Assembly (NCBI GenBank): GCA_030427925.1
Contig: JAUICJ010000001.1
Location: 299,388 to 346,351 of the forward strand
Source of the DNA: Bacteroidia bacterium
Lineage (GTDB): Bacteria > Bacteroidota > Bacteroidia > Flavobacteriales_D > Sanyastnellaceae
Direction of reading: 5' to 3'
DNA length: 46,964 nt
The notes beneath the pieces are model-generated. The model was not told where the DNA came from and did not search any database. It worked only from the letters and a program-made list of their open reading frames with translations. The stretch's first letter is position 1. Each line of letters starts with the position of its first letter. Shown piece after piece: positions 17,892-25,796 of the stretch. Made by a program: the position numbers and the translations under genes.

Positions 17892-18764
17892 ATGATCCGA
17901 TCCATGACCGGCTACGGCAAGGCCACCGGCACCATCGGCAACCGCCGGTACACCGTCGAAATCCGCTCCCTCAACGGGAAGCAGCTCGACCTTTCGGTGC
18001 GCATGCCCAGCGCCTTCCGCGAGTGGGAGATGGCCCTGCGCAAGCAAGTCGGCGCGGAACTCATTCGGGGAAAGAGCGACCTTTCCATTTCCTACGAACA
18101 GGACGAGGCGGAAACCCGCAACCAGCTGAACGGTCCGGTTCTCCGGGCCTACCTGGAAGACATGCGGCTCCTCGCCCAAATCGAAGAACTGCCTTTGGTC
18201 GATCCCCTCGGCGCTGCGCTGCGCTTGCCGGATGTCGTGCGTCAGGCGAAGGACGAAGTGGATGAGTCGACGTGGTCGGCCCTCGACGCGCTGGTCGCCG
18301 AAGCACTCGCGGCATTCAATGCCTTTCGCGAGCAGGAGGGCCGGGCCCTGGAAGCGGATTTCCGTCAGCACCTCGATTCAATTGCCGCGGTGGAGGCCGA
18401 CCTCGACCCCTTGCTCGACGCCCGCCTTGAACGGGTAAAATCCCGCATCCACGCCCACCTTGAGGACGTGATGCAGCGAGGCCGGATCGATGAGAACCGG
18501 TTCGAGCAGGAGGTGCTGTTCTACGTGGAAAAGATGGACGTAAGCGAGGAACGGGTGCGGCTCCGGGCGCATTTGGCCCTGTTCCATGAAATCCTGGAGG
18601 GCGAGCCCGGGCAAGGGAAGAAGCTTGGTTTTGTGGCGCAGGAAATCGGCCGCGAAGTGAACACGCTCGGTTCGAAGGCCAACGATGCGGAAATCCAGCG
18701 CCTCGTGGTCGGCATGAAGGACGATTTGGAGAAAATCAAGGAGCAGGTGCTCAACGTGCTGTGA
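17892..18764 (+). CDS. yicC: YicC-family endoribonuclease
   Basis: The ATG at 17892 begins MIRSMTGYGKA, the conserved start of YicC proteins; the frame is open upstream but that part lies in the promoter region. The product is 290 residues. It has the N-terminal YicC domain (VEIRSLNGKQLDLSVRMP) and the C-terminal DUF1732 part (GQGKKLGFVAQEIGREVNTLGSKAND). Members of this family are recently described RNA endonucleases. The gene is followed by gmk with start and stop codons overlapping (TGATG), and then by nadD. Confidence 0.93.
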   Translation: MIRSMTGYGKATGTIGNRRYTVEIRSLNGKQLDLSVRMPSAFREWEMALRKQVGAELIRGKSDLSISYEQDEAETRNQLNGPVLRAYLEDMRLLAQIEELPLVDPLGAALRLPDVVRQAKDEVDESTWSALDALVAEALAAFNAFREQEGRALEADFRQHLDSIAAVEADLDPLLDARLERVKSRIHAHLEDVMQRGRIDENRFEQEVLFYVEKMDVSEERVRLRAHLALFHEILEGEPGQGKKLGFVAQEIGREVNTLGSKANDAEIQRLVVGMKDDLEKIKEQVLNVL

Positions 18765-19366
18765 TGGCTGCTGCGCGATCCAAGGGCAAGGCCGTCATCT
18801 TTTCCGCACCTTCGGGTTCGGGAAAAACCACCATCGTGCGGCATCTGCTGCAGCACGTCAGCCACCCCATGGGCTTTTCGGTCAGTGCCACCACGCGGCC
18901 GCAGCGAGGCCAGGAACGCGATGGCGTGGACTACCATTTTCTGTCGCTCGACGCGTTCAAAGCGCAGGTCGCCGCGGGCGCGTTCGTCGAGTGGGAGGAG
19001 GTGTACCCGGGCAAGTGCTACGGGACGTTGCGTTCCGAGTTGGATCGCATGTGGGCAGCAGGCCAAACCGCACTCTTCGATGTCGACGTCGAAGGGGGCG
19101 TGAACTTGCGCAACGCCCTCGGCGAAGCGGCCCTGAGCGTGTTCATTCGCCCGCCATCCCTTGCGGTTCTGCGCGAACGCCTCGAAGGCCGCGGCACCGA
19201 CGCGCCCGACGTCATCGAAGAACGGCTGCTCAAGGCGGAACGCGAACTGGCCTACGAGGATCAGTTCGATGTGGTGTTGGTGAACGACGATTTGGCCACG
19301 GCCTGCCGCCGCGCAGTGGAACTCGTCGAGGCGTTCATTGCCCCTGCGGAATCCCCGGCTTCATGA
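18764..19366 (+). CDS. gmk: Guanylate kinase
   Basis: The product is about 200 residues. It has P-loop SAPSGSGKTT and the GMP-binding segments SATTRPQRGQERDGVDYHF and FVEWEEVYPGKCYGT, as in guanylate kinases. It phosphorylates GMP to GDP with ATP. I chose the ATG at 18764, whose first base is the last base of the yicC stop. A GTG at 18761 is an in-frame alternative. The stop overlaps the nadD start. Confidence 0.96.
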   Translation: MAAARSKGKAVIFSAPSGSGKTTIVRHLLQHVSHPMGFSVSATTRPQRGQERDGVDYHFLSLDAFKAQVAAGAFVEWEEVYPGKCYGTLRSELDRMWAAGQTALFDVDVEGGVNLRNALGEAALSVFIRPPSLAVLRERLEGRGTDAPDVIEERLLKAERELAYEDQFDVVLVNDDLATACRRAVELVEAFIAPAESPAS

Positions 19367-19974
19367 TGGGTCCGCGCAACGTTGGCCTCTATTTCGGTTC
19401 GTTCAACCCCATTCACATGGGGCACCTCATCATTGCGAACCACATGGCGCAGTCCACGGACCTCGATGAGGTGTGGCTCGTGGTCACTCCGCAATCGCCG
19501 CATAAGGCGAAGGGCGCCCTCATCGCGTTTGCGGACCGGATGCAAATGGTGCGGCTGGCGATTTCCGATAACCCAGCGCTTTCGGCCACGGACGTCGAAG
19601 CGAACCTGCCCGAACCGCATTACACGGCGGCCACCATGCGCCACCTGCGCGGCGCGCATCCGGAGCTGGTCTTCAGCATCATCATCGGGGAGGACAATTT
19701 CGAGACGCTGCACACCTGGAAAGATCACGAGGAGTTGCTTCGCGAACACCGGTTCCTCGTGTATCCCCGGCGGACACCGGACGTTCCGTCGCCCGCGCTG
19801 GATGGTCAAGCCGTGCCGTTGAACCACCCCCACGTCGAACACTGCAATGCGCCCATGATCAGCATCTCCTCGACGTATTTGCGCCAGGCGATTTTGGCCA
19901 ATCAAGACATCCGCTACTTGCTGCCGGACAAGGTGCTCCACTACATCGGGAGCAATCACCTTTACGAGGATTGA
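19363..19974 (+). CDS. nadD: Nicotinate-nucleotide adenylyltransferase
   Basis: The 203-residue protein begins MMGPRNVGLYFGSFNPIHMG, which contains the nucleotidyltransferase (T/H)xGH motif (HMGH). It ends with SISSTYLRQAI, the ISSTxIR motif. It makes nicotinate adenine dinucleotide in NAD synthesis. The ATG at 19363 overlaps the gmk stop by 4 bases; a second Met at 19366 is possible. The stop TGA forms half of the palindrome TGATCA (19972-19977), the other half being the stop of the convergent pth gene. Confidence 0.95.
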   Translation: MMGPRNVGLYFGSFNPIHMGHLIIANHMAQSTDLDEVWLVVTPQSPHKAKGALIAFADRMQMVRLAISDNPALSATDVEANLPEPHYTAATMRHLRGAHPELVFSIIIGEDNFETLHTWKDHEELLREHRFLVYPRRTPDVPSPALDGQAVPLNHPHVEHCNAPMISISSTYLRQAILANQDIRYLLPDKVLHYIGSNHLYED

Positions 19975-20538
19975 TCAGGTGTTGTTGAAGGCGTTCATCG
20001 TGCGCCCCAAACCCGCAGTCGCAAAGCTCCACGTGCTCTCCACACACCGCTCGAGGCGCTCCGGCAAGGCGTTTCGCTCCTCTGCGGTCCACTTGCCCAA
20101 CACGTAATCCACCTGCGCCCCGCGGTGGAAGGCGTCCCCGATTCCGAAGCGCAGCCGGGGATACTGCGTGGTGTTCAATACGGACTGAATGTCCTTCAGT
20201 CCATTGTGTCCGCCGTCCGAGCCCTTGCCTCGAATCCGCAACGTGCCGAAGGGCAAGGCCAAGTCATCCGTGATGACGAATACATTTTCCACCGGGATCT
20301 TCTCAGCGTCCATCCAATACCGCACGGCCTTGCCGCTGAGGTTCATGTAGGTGGACGGCTTCAACAGCACGAACGTGCGCGCTTTAAAGCGGAACGTGGA
20401 CACGTCGCCCAGTCGGGCGGGGGCAAACGATGCTCCCCGCGACTGGGCGATGGCGTCCACGACCTTGAACCCGATGTTGTGTCGGGTGTCCTCATATTCA
20501 GCACCCGGATTTCCGAGACCGACGATGAGGTACTTCAT
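19975..20538 (-). CDS. pth: Peptidyl-tRNA hydrolase
   Basis: The ATG at 20538 gives 187 residues beginning MKYLIVGLGNPGAEYEDTRH, which includes the catalytic-His motif TRHNIGF. KPSTYMNLSGKAV and DDLALPFGTLRIRGKGSDGG follow. All are hallmarks of Pth, which frees tRNA from stalled peptidyl-tRNA. The frame extends 14 codons upstream into the rplY gene, but the family start is clear. It lies 4 bases after rplY in a prs-rplY-pth operon. Confidence 0.97.
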   Translation of the reverse strand: MKYLIVGLGNPGAEYEDTRHNIGFKVVDAIAQSRGASFAPARLGDVSTFRFKARTFVLLKPSTYMNLSGKAVRYWMDAEKIPVENVFVITDDLALPFGTLRIRGKGSDGGHNGLKDIQSVLNTTQYPRLRFGIGDAFHRGAQVDYVLGKWTAEERNALPERLERCVESTWSFATAGLGRTMNAFNNT

Positions 20539-20542
20539 GTGC

Positions 20543-21118
20543 TTACGCTTCAGCAGCTGCAGCAGCGGCCATGGCGGCACGCGTACGCTTCACAGATGCG
20601 ATGAGGGTGGAGTCGTTGAGCAGGATCTCGGAGCCTTCCACTTGGAGGTCACGCACCCGGAGGTTGCTTCCGATTTCCAAGCCGGAAATGTCGACGGAGA
20701 TGACCTCGGGCAAGTTGTTCGGCAAGCCGCGAACCGGCACCCGACGGTACTGCAATTCGAGGCGGCCACCGTTCATCACACCGGGGGACGTGCCCGTGGT
20801 GCGGACGGGCAATTCCACGCGTACCGGCTTCTGCTCGTCGAGCAACAGGGCATCGATGTGCACGATGTGATCGGTCACCGGGTGGAACTGGATCTCCTGA
20901 AGGATCGTGTCGTACTTCGTGCCTTCGACGTCCAATGCGATGCGGAAGACGTCCGGGTTGATGACCAACCGTTCGATGTCCAGTTTTGCAACGTGGAAGT
21001 GAACTTGCTCGGTGCCTCCGTAGAGGACACCCGGGACACGGCCTTCCTTGCGGAGGGTCGCAGCATCTTTTTTCCCTACGCTCCCACGCAAGGAGCCGCT
21101 CAATGATGCAGTTTTCAT
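20543..21118 (-). CDS. rplY: Ribosomal protein bL25 (general stress protein CTC type)
   Basis: The 191-residue protein has the 5S-rRNA-binding L25 domain (LRGSVGKKDAATLRKEGRVP, LDVEGTKYDTILQEIQFHPV). It also has the C-terminal CTC beta domain (VPVRGLPNNLPEVISVDISG) and an Ala-rich tail. The long form with the extra domain is normal in this phylum. It lies 12 bases downstream of prs and 4 bases upstream of pth. Confidence 0.95.
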   Translation of the reverse strand: MKTASLSGSLRGSVGKKDAATLRKEGRVPGVLYGGTEQVHFHVAKLDIERLVINPDVFRIALDVEGTKYDTILQEIQFHPVTDHIVHIDALLLDEQKPVRVELPVRTTGTSPGVMNGGRLELQYRRVPVRGLPNNLPEVISVDISGLEIGSNLRVRDLQVEGSEILLNDSTLIASVKRTRAAMAAAAAAEA

Positions 21119-21130
21119 GATAGTATGTTG

Positions 21131-22060
21131 TTAAACAATGAGTTCTGAACTGATGGAACGCTCTTCTACGAGGCAGGTGAGCGTTTTTGCGAACAAATCG
21201 TGGACTGGAAGGACCTTGATTTTCGCGGTGTCTGCGCCTTCGCGCAGGGGCATGCTGTCGGTGATCACCAACTCCGTGAGGCTGCTGTTCGCAATGCGCT
21301 CGTAAGCCGGACCGCTGAGGACACCGTGGGTGCACAGCGCGCGAACGCTCTTCGCACCGTGCTCCATCATGAGGTCCGCGGCTTTCGTGAGCGTGCCGGC
21401 CGTGTCGCACATGTCGTCCACCAACACCACGTCCTTGCCCTTCACGTTTCCAATGACGGTCATGGACTCGACTTGGTTTGCCACTTCGCGCTGCTTGTAG
21501 CAGATGGCCATGTCCACCCCGAGCCGCTTTGCGTAGCTGTTGGCGCGCTTCGTTCCACCGGTGTCGGGCGTGGCGATGCACAGGTTCGTGCGGTCGAGTT
21601 GCTCGAGGTAGGGGATGAAAATCGTGCTCGCATAGAGGTGGTCGACCGGGACTTCGAAGAAGCCTTGGATTTGGTCCGCGTGCAGGTCCATGGTGATGAG
21701 GCGGTCGATGCCGGCTGCGGTGAGCAGGTTGGCGACCAACTTCGCTCCGATGGCCACACGGGGTTTGTCCTTGCGGTCTTGCCGCGCCCAACCGAAGTAC
21801 GGAATCATCGCGATGATGCGCTTGGCGCTGGCGCGCTTTGCGGCGTCGATGAGAAGCAGCAATTCGAAGAGGTTGTCGGTCGGCGGGTAGGTGCCTTGGA
21901 TGATGACCACTTCCTTGCCCCGAACGGTTTCCTCAATGCTCACTTGAAACTCCCCGTCGCTGAATCGCGTGGTGTTCACGGGAATCAAATCCGCGCCGAA
22001 CGCTTCCGCGACGCGGGCGCCAAAGGCGTGGGAGGAAGAACCAGCTAGGATTTTGAGCAT
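21131..22060 (-). CDS. prs: Ribose-phosphate pyrophosphokinase
   Basis: The product is 309 residues from the ATG at 22060; the open frame upstream contains the promoter and is not coding. It has FSDGEFQVSIEETVRGKEV, the flexible-loop motif YFGWARQDRKDKPRVAIGAK, DLHADQIQGFFEVPVDHLYA and the PRPP-binding loop VVLVDDMCDTAGTLTKAA. It makes PRPP from ribose 5-phosphate and ATP for nucleotide, NAD, His and Trp synthesis. It heads the prs-rplY-pth operon behind the best promoter match in the window. Confidence 0.97.
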   Translation of the reverse strand: MLKILAGSSSHAFGARVAEAFGADLIPVNTTRFSDGEFQVSIEETVRGKEVVIIQGTYPPTDNLFELLLLIDAAKRASAKRIIAMIPYFGWARQDRKDKPRVAIGAKLVANLLTAAGIDRLITMDLHADQIQGFFEVPVDHLYASTIFIPYLEQLDRTNLCIATPDTGGTKRANSYAKRLGVDMAICYKQREVANQVESMTVIGNVKGKDVVLVDDMCDTAGTLTKAADLMMEHGAKSVRALCTHGVLSGPAYERIANSSLTELVITDSMPLREGADTAKIKVLPVHDLFAKTLTCLVEERSISSELIV

Positions 22061-22084
22061 GACGGGGCAGGCTTTTTGAGGCTG

Positions 22085-22115
22085 CAAATGTAGTGCATTC
22101 CGTGCTGAAGACCAA
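22085..22115 (-). promoter_or_regulatory. Promoter of prs-rplY-pth
   Basis: On the minus strand TTG (22113-22115) is followed after 20 bases by TACATTTG (22085-22092). This matches the Bacteroidota consensus TTG-N(about 20)-TAnnTTTG in both boxes and spacing. Transcription would begin near 22078, giving a leader of about 18 bases before the prs ATG at 22060. Confidence 0.75.
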
Positions 22116-22134
22116 GGGGTTTGCGCAGCGGCCA

Positions 22135-22830
22135 TCAATGGAGCGAAAAGCGCACGGGCAGGGTGTATTGAACCCGAACGGGTCGGCCTTGTTGGCGCCC
22201 TGGTTGCAACACCGGAAGCCCTTCGATGCATTCGAGGGTGGTGCCGTCAAAGGCCGTGTGAGGCGACTTCAAAATGCGCGGATTCCGGACGCGTCCGTCT
22301 TCGTCAATGATGTACTCGAGGTAGACCACGCCGTCGATGCCTGCGTCCCGCATGTGCCGTGGGAATTCCACGCATTGTTGCATGTGTTCGATGATGCGCT
22401 GTTCGGTGCACTGCCGCTCGCCATCGGGGTCGAGGACATCGGCGCACTCGGGGAAGGCGGGCATGTGATCGGCGACCAACAACGTCGCGGGTTCGCTGCT
22501 GAACACCGGCTCAGGCTCCGGACCGAACAGGTCGTCCCAGCCCGAAAAGAAACCCGGGTCGGGTTCGGGCCCCAAGGGGCCGCTCCCGATGGGGGCCGGC
22601 CGCGGTTCGGGGTGCACGAGGGGCGGAGTCGTTGGCGCAGGCGGCGGGGGTGGTTTCACGGGAACAGAAGCCGGAACGACTTCCACTTCCAAAACGTCCG
22701 TCGGCAGGGACGTGAACGCCGCCGCGCGCGCGGTTGACCATTCAAACGAGGTCCATTCGAATGCCGCCCATGTCAAGGCGAGGGCAGCGGTCAGTCCCAT
22801 CAGGAACGTGGGTGGGGTGGGTTTGGACAT
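22135..22830 (-). CDS. TonB-family energy transducer
   Basis: The 231-residue protein has one N-terminal membrane helix (FLMGLTAALALTWAAFEW) and a Pro-rich periplasmic linker (VPVKPPPPPAPTTPPLVHPE). The C-terminal TonB domain (about 145-231) includes RDAGIDGVVYLEYIIDEDGR. It would carry proton-motive energy from ExbB/ExbD to outer-membrane receptors; exbB/D are not in the window. The start codon lies two bases beyond the U-tract of an intrinsic terminator-like hairpin, so its expression may depend on read-through. A later Met at about 22800 is a possible alternative start. Confidence 0.85.
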   Translation of the reverse strand: MSKPTPPTFLMGLTAALALTWAAFEWTSFEWSTARAAAFTSLPTDVLEVEVVPASVPVKPPPPPAPTTPPLVHPEPRPAPIGSGPLGPEPDPGFFSGWDDLFGPEPEPVFSSEPATLLVADHMPAFPECADVLDPDGERQCTEQRIIEHMQQCVEFPRHMRDAGIDGVVYLEYIIDEDGRVRNPRILKSPHTAFDGTTLECIEGLPVLQPGRQQGRPVRVQYTLPVRFSLH

Positions 22831-22834
22831 GAAA

Positions 22835-22859
22835 AAAGGGATTGAGAACCAACCCCTTT
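22835..22859 (-). terminator. Terminator-like hairpin between the response regulator and tonB-type gene
   Basis: On the minus strand AAAGGGGTTG pairs with CAATCCCTTT (10 pairs, one G-U) around a 5-base loop. T bases continue to 22832. It fits an intrinsic terminator for the two-component genes, but it abuts the TonB-type ATG at 22830, so it could also act as an attenuator. Confidence 0.65.
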
Positions 22860-22891
22860 CGAATACTGTGCCACACTGTGTTAACGCCGCG

Positions 22892-23593
22892 TCAGGATGC
22901 GATCAATTTGAATCCCTTTCCGTGGACGTTCATGATTTCAATGGTCGGGTCGTTCGACAGGTGCTTCCGGAGTTTGGCAATGTACACGTCCATGCTTCGT
23001 CCGTTGAAGTAGTTGTCGTCTCCCCAAATCGTGCGCAGCGCGAACGGGCGCTCGAGCAATCCATTTTTGTGCTTCGCCAGCAGGTAGAGCAGTTCGTTCT
23101 CCTTGGTGGTCAGGCGCTTCTCTTCGGATCCGTGGGTGAGTTTTTGCGTGTTGTAGTCGAACGCGTATTCGCCGATGCGGAATTGGCTGACTTCTTCCCC
23201 CTCTTCCGGAAGGGCCGCGGATCGCCGCAAAATGGCGTGGATGCGCATCAGCAATTCGTCCATGCTGAACGGCTTTGTCATGTAGTCGTCCGCGCCGACT
23301 TTGAATCCCTGCAGCGTATCCTCTTTCGCCGAACGCGCTGTGAGGAACAAAATCGGCAACTGACGCGATTCCCGCCGGATCTCCTCGGCCACTTCGAAGC
23401 CGTCTTTGCGCGGCATCATGACGTCGAGCAATGCGAAATCGAACGAATGGCGGTGAAATTCCTTCAATCCTTCCACGCCGTCTTTCGCCCAAACCGTTTC
23501 GAACCCTTTGGCGTTCAAGTAATCAGAAAGGAGTCGGCCCAAATTTGGGTCGTCCTCGCACAACAAGATGGATGTTTTCGTTTCGGTGCTCAT
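22892..23593 (-). CDS. OmpR-family response regulator
   Basis: The product is 233 residues from the ATG at 23593; the extra upstream residues overlap the kinase gene. The receiver domain has the acidic pair CEDD, phospho-acceptor Asp57 (FALLDVMMPRKDGFE), Thr in LTARS and Lys in YMTKPFS. A winged-helix DNA-binding domain follows (FDYNTQKLTHGSEEKRLTTK, RSMDVYIAKLRKHLSNDP). It is encoded one base after the sensor kinase stop and is that kinase's evident partner. The regulon is unknown. Confidence 0.94.
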   Translation of the reverse strand: MSTETKTSILLCEDDPNLGRLLSDYLNAKGFETVWAKDGVEGLKEFHRHSFDFALLDVMMPRKDGFEVAEEIRRESRQLPILFLTARSAKEDTLQGFKVGADDYMTKPFSMDELLMRIHAILRRSAALPEEGEEVSQFRIGEYAFDYNTQKLTHGSEEKRLTTKENELLYLLAKHKNGLLERPFALRTIWGDDNYFNGRSMDVYIAKLRKHLSNDPTIEIMNVHGKGFKLIAS

Positions 23594-23594
23594 G

Positions 23595-24902
23595 TCAACG
23601 TTCAGGTTGGGTTTTCGGCAATTCAATCACAAACGTGCTGCCCTTTCCAGGTTCGCTCTCAACGTGGATGGACCCGTGATGGCGCACAACCACCGTGCGC
23701 ACATAACTCAAACCGAGTCCAAATCCTTTCACGTCGTGAACGTTTCCCGTGGGGACACGATACAACCTATCAAAGACCTTGCCTAAATGTTCTTTCGGGA
23801 TGCCGATGCCGTTGTCTTTGAACCGAAACTCCACGCCGTTCGGGGTGTTCCGGCTGGAAATTTCGAGCAGCGGATTCTCGGATGCGTACTTCAGTGCGTT
23901 GTCCATGAGGTTGTAAACCACGTTCGTCAGGTGGATGCGATCGGCCTCGATGACCGGACTGCTCGCCGTGAGGTTGAGCTCCACCTTTCCTCCCCGTTTT
24001 ACGGTTTGGATGGCCAAATTCTTGACCACTTCCTTGATGACATCGTGCGCGTTCAATGGCTGCATGAACAACCGCATGCTCCCCGAATCCGCGAGGCTCG
24101 CTTGCAACACGTTCTCCACCAACACCCCGAGCCGCTTGTTCTCCTCCCGAATGAGGCCCACGTAGTGCTTCAAGGTTTCTTCGCTCCTGCGCATGTCCGG
24201 GTCGTTCAGCGCTTCCGCGGCGAGTCCGATGGTGCTGATGGGCGTTTTGAGTTCGTGCGTCAAGTTGTTCATCAAATCGCGTCGAATGCGGTCGATGCGC
24301 TTGTTGCGGTTCGCGGTGATGACGGCGCTGAACAGGCCGGCGGCGATGATCGCAAGCATCACTCCCGTCAACGCGAATTGGCCCAACAAATTGTGCAGCA
24401 AGTAGCGGTCGAGCGAGGGGAAGTGCACGCACAGCCGCAGCGGCTCAGCCACCACGCAGTACCCTTCTTCGGTCAGCGCCGCCCGGTGCTCCTCATCGGC
24501 CTCTTCCAGCCGAACGGGTTGGCCAAACCGATCGAACACACCGATGACGGGCACCGCGGCAATGCCGTGTTCGTGCAGCGCTTCTTGAATCAAACTGTCC
24601 ACCATGAAGGCATCCATCCGCTGCAACATCGTGCGTTCCGCCCCGCTCAGTGCCGTTCCGATGGAGGGAATGCCGGGGTCGGAATTCACGGCTTCCAATT
24701 GGGCTTGAAGGGCCGCTGCGGAGGGCTGTGTGAGGAAATCCCCCACCTCGGAAAGGGCGTGGGCGACGTTGTCGTCGAACAGCTGCTGCTTCATGCGCAC
24801 CGACGAACGCAGCCAATGGATTTGGATGGTGCTCATGCCCAAGAAGGCGAACACCATGGCAATGATGAACCACGGGATGCTCTTTGTGCGTCGGTTGGCC
24901 AT
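23595..24902 (-). CDS. Membrane sensor histidine kinase (HisKA type)
   Basis: The 435-residue protein has membrane helices at about 11-29 and 172-195. They enclose a periplasmic sensor of about 140 residues that I do not recognise. The HisKA motif NNLTHELKTPIS places the phospho-acceptor at His216. The ATPase domain has N box NVVYNLMDNALKYA, G1 DNGIGIP and G2 GFGLGLSYV. It forms a two-component system with the OmpR-type regulator immediately downstream. Confidence 0.94.
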   Translation of the reverse strand: MANRRTKSIPWFIIAMVFAFLGMSTIQIHWLRSSVRMKQQLFDDNVAHALSEVGDFLTQPSAAALQAQLEAVNSDPGIPSIGTALSGAERTMLQRMDAFMVDSLIQEALHEHGIAAVPVIGVFDRFGQPVRLEEADEEHRAALTEEGYCVVAEPLRLCVHFPSLDRYLLHNLLGQFALTGVMLAIIAAGLFSAVITANRNKRIDRIRRDLMNNLTHELKTPISTIGLAAEALNDPDMRRSEETLKHYVGLIREENKRLGVLVENVLQASLADSGSMRLFMQPLNAHDVIKEVVKNLAIQTVKRGGKVELNLTASSPVIEADRIHLTNVVYNLMDNALKYASENPLLEISSRNTPNGVEFRFKDNGIGIPKEHLGKVFDRLYRVPTGNVHDVKGFGLGLSYVRTVVVRHHGSIHVESEPGKGSTFVIELPKTQPER

Positions 24903-24909
24903 AACGATT

Positions 24910-24917
24910 CAAAGTTA
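24910..24917 (-). promoter_or_regulatory. Candidate -7 element for the histidine kinase operon
   Basis: The minus strand reads TAACTTTG, a full match to TAnnTTTG, seven bases before the kinase ATG at 24902, which would give an almost leaderless transcript. The nearest upstream TTG is about 30 bases away. The rest of the 188-base gap to the LytTR regulator (24918-25091) shows no gene. Confidence 0.4.
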
Positions 24918-25091
24918 CTCCCGGGAAAGCCACGCCGCGGGTTTCATCAACATCCCTTAACAAACCCGTCACGGCCACGTCACCCTTACCGCTGAACTTC
25001 GAACCATCAAAGGCCCTCATGGCGGTGGGCCGAGGTTTGACGGTCCTCCAACTGGACGAGATGGGGCTTCACAACGGTGGGGCTCCATTTT

Positions 25092-25796
25092 TTAACCCCC
25101 GTTTTGCAGCCGTTCCATCAGCCCGCTTTGGTAGGTTCTGCCGACGGGCAATTCCTTCCCCTTGACCCAAACGGCCGTTCGGTTCCACCGCTCCACGTGT
25201 CCGATCTGCACCGCAAAGCTTCGGTGGATTCGCACGAACCGGTCTTCGGGTAGCTTCTCCAAGAAGTTGCTCAGGGTGGACCGCAGCACGTGCGTCCGTT
25301 CCCGGGTGTGGATTTCCAGGTACATCCGGTTGCTTTCGAAGAATAGGATTTGGTCCAAATCCACCCGCACCCGGCCATAGCCATCCGGAAGGAAGATCCC
25401 ATCGTTCATCGCGCGCTGGCTTCCCGATGCGGCCAAGGCCAACTCGATGCTCGAATACAAGTCATCCGCGGTGAACGGCTTCACCACATACCCCGCCGGC
25501 CGGGTCGGTTTCGCCCGCTCAATGGTCGCCGGATCCGCGTACGAGGTCAAAAAGATGAACGGCGTTTCGCCGCGCTCTCGAATGACATGCGCCACGTCGA
25601 TGCCATCGCGCTTCCCACCGAGCGCAATGTCAATGAGGGCCAAATCCACCGGCACCTCTTCCAACAAGTTCAAGGCCTCGCGGTGCGACCGCGCGTGCCC
25701 CGACACGTGGTAGCCCAGGGCCCGAAGTTCCTTGCGGATGAAGCCCGCGATGATGGGTTCGTCTTCGACAATGAGGATGTTGGGGGGATGGTTCAT
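25092..25796 (-). CDS. LytTR-family response regulator
   Basis: The 234-residue protein has a receiver domain with the acidic pair VEDE, phospho-acceptor Asp56 (LALIDIALGGKRDGID) and Lys in VVKPFTADD. A LytTR DNA-binding domain (about 135-234) includes ILFFESNRMYLEIHTRERTH and RFVRIHRSFAVQ. It overlaps the propeller kinase gene by 4 bases, which makes the two a coupled pair. LytTR regulators in Bacteroidota often act with 7TM- or propeller-type kinases. Confidence 0.93.
   Translation of the reverse strand: MNHPPNILIVEDEPIIAGFIRKELRALGYHVSGHARSHREALNLLEEVPVDLALIDIALGGKRDGIDVAHVIRERGETPFIFLTSYADPATIERAKPTRPAGYVVKPFTADDLYSSIELALAASGSQRAMNDGIFLPDGYGRVRVDLDQILFFESNRMYLEIHTRERTHVLRSTLSNFLEKLPEDRFVRIHRSFAVQIGHVERWNRTAVWVKGKELPVGRTYQSGLMERLQNGG

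Noticed and set aside
24493-25020. Minus-strand frame of 175 codons covering the gap between the LytTR regulator and the kinase
   Set aside because: Most of it overlaps the histidine kinase gene in another frame, and the intergenic part has no recognisable protein signal.
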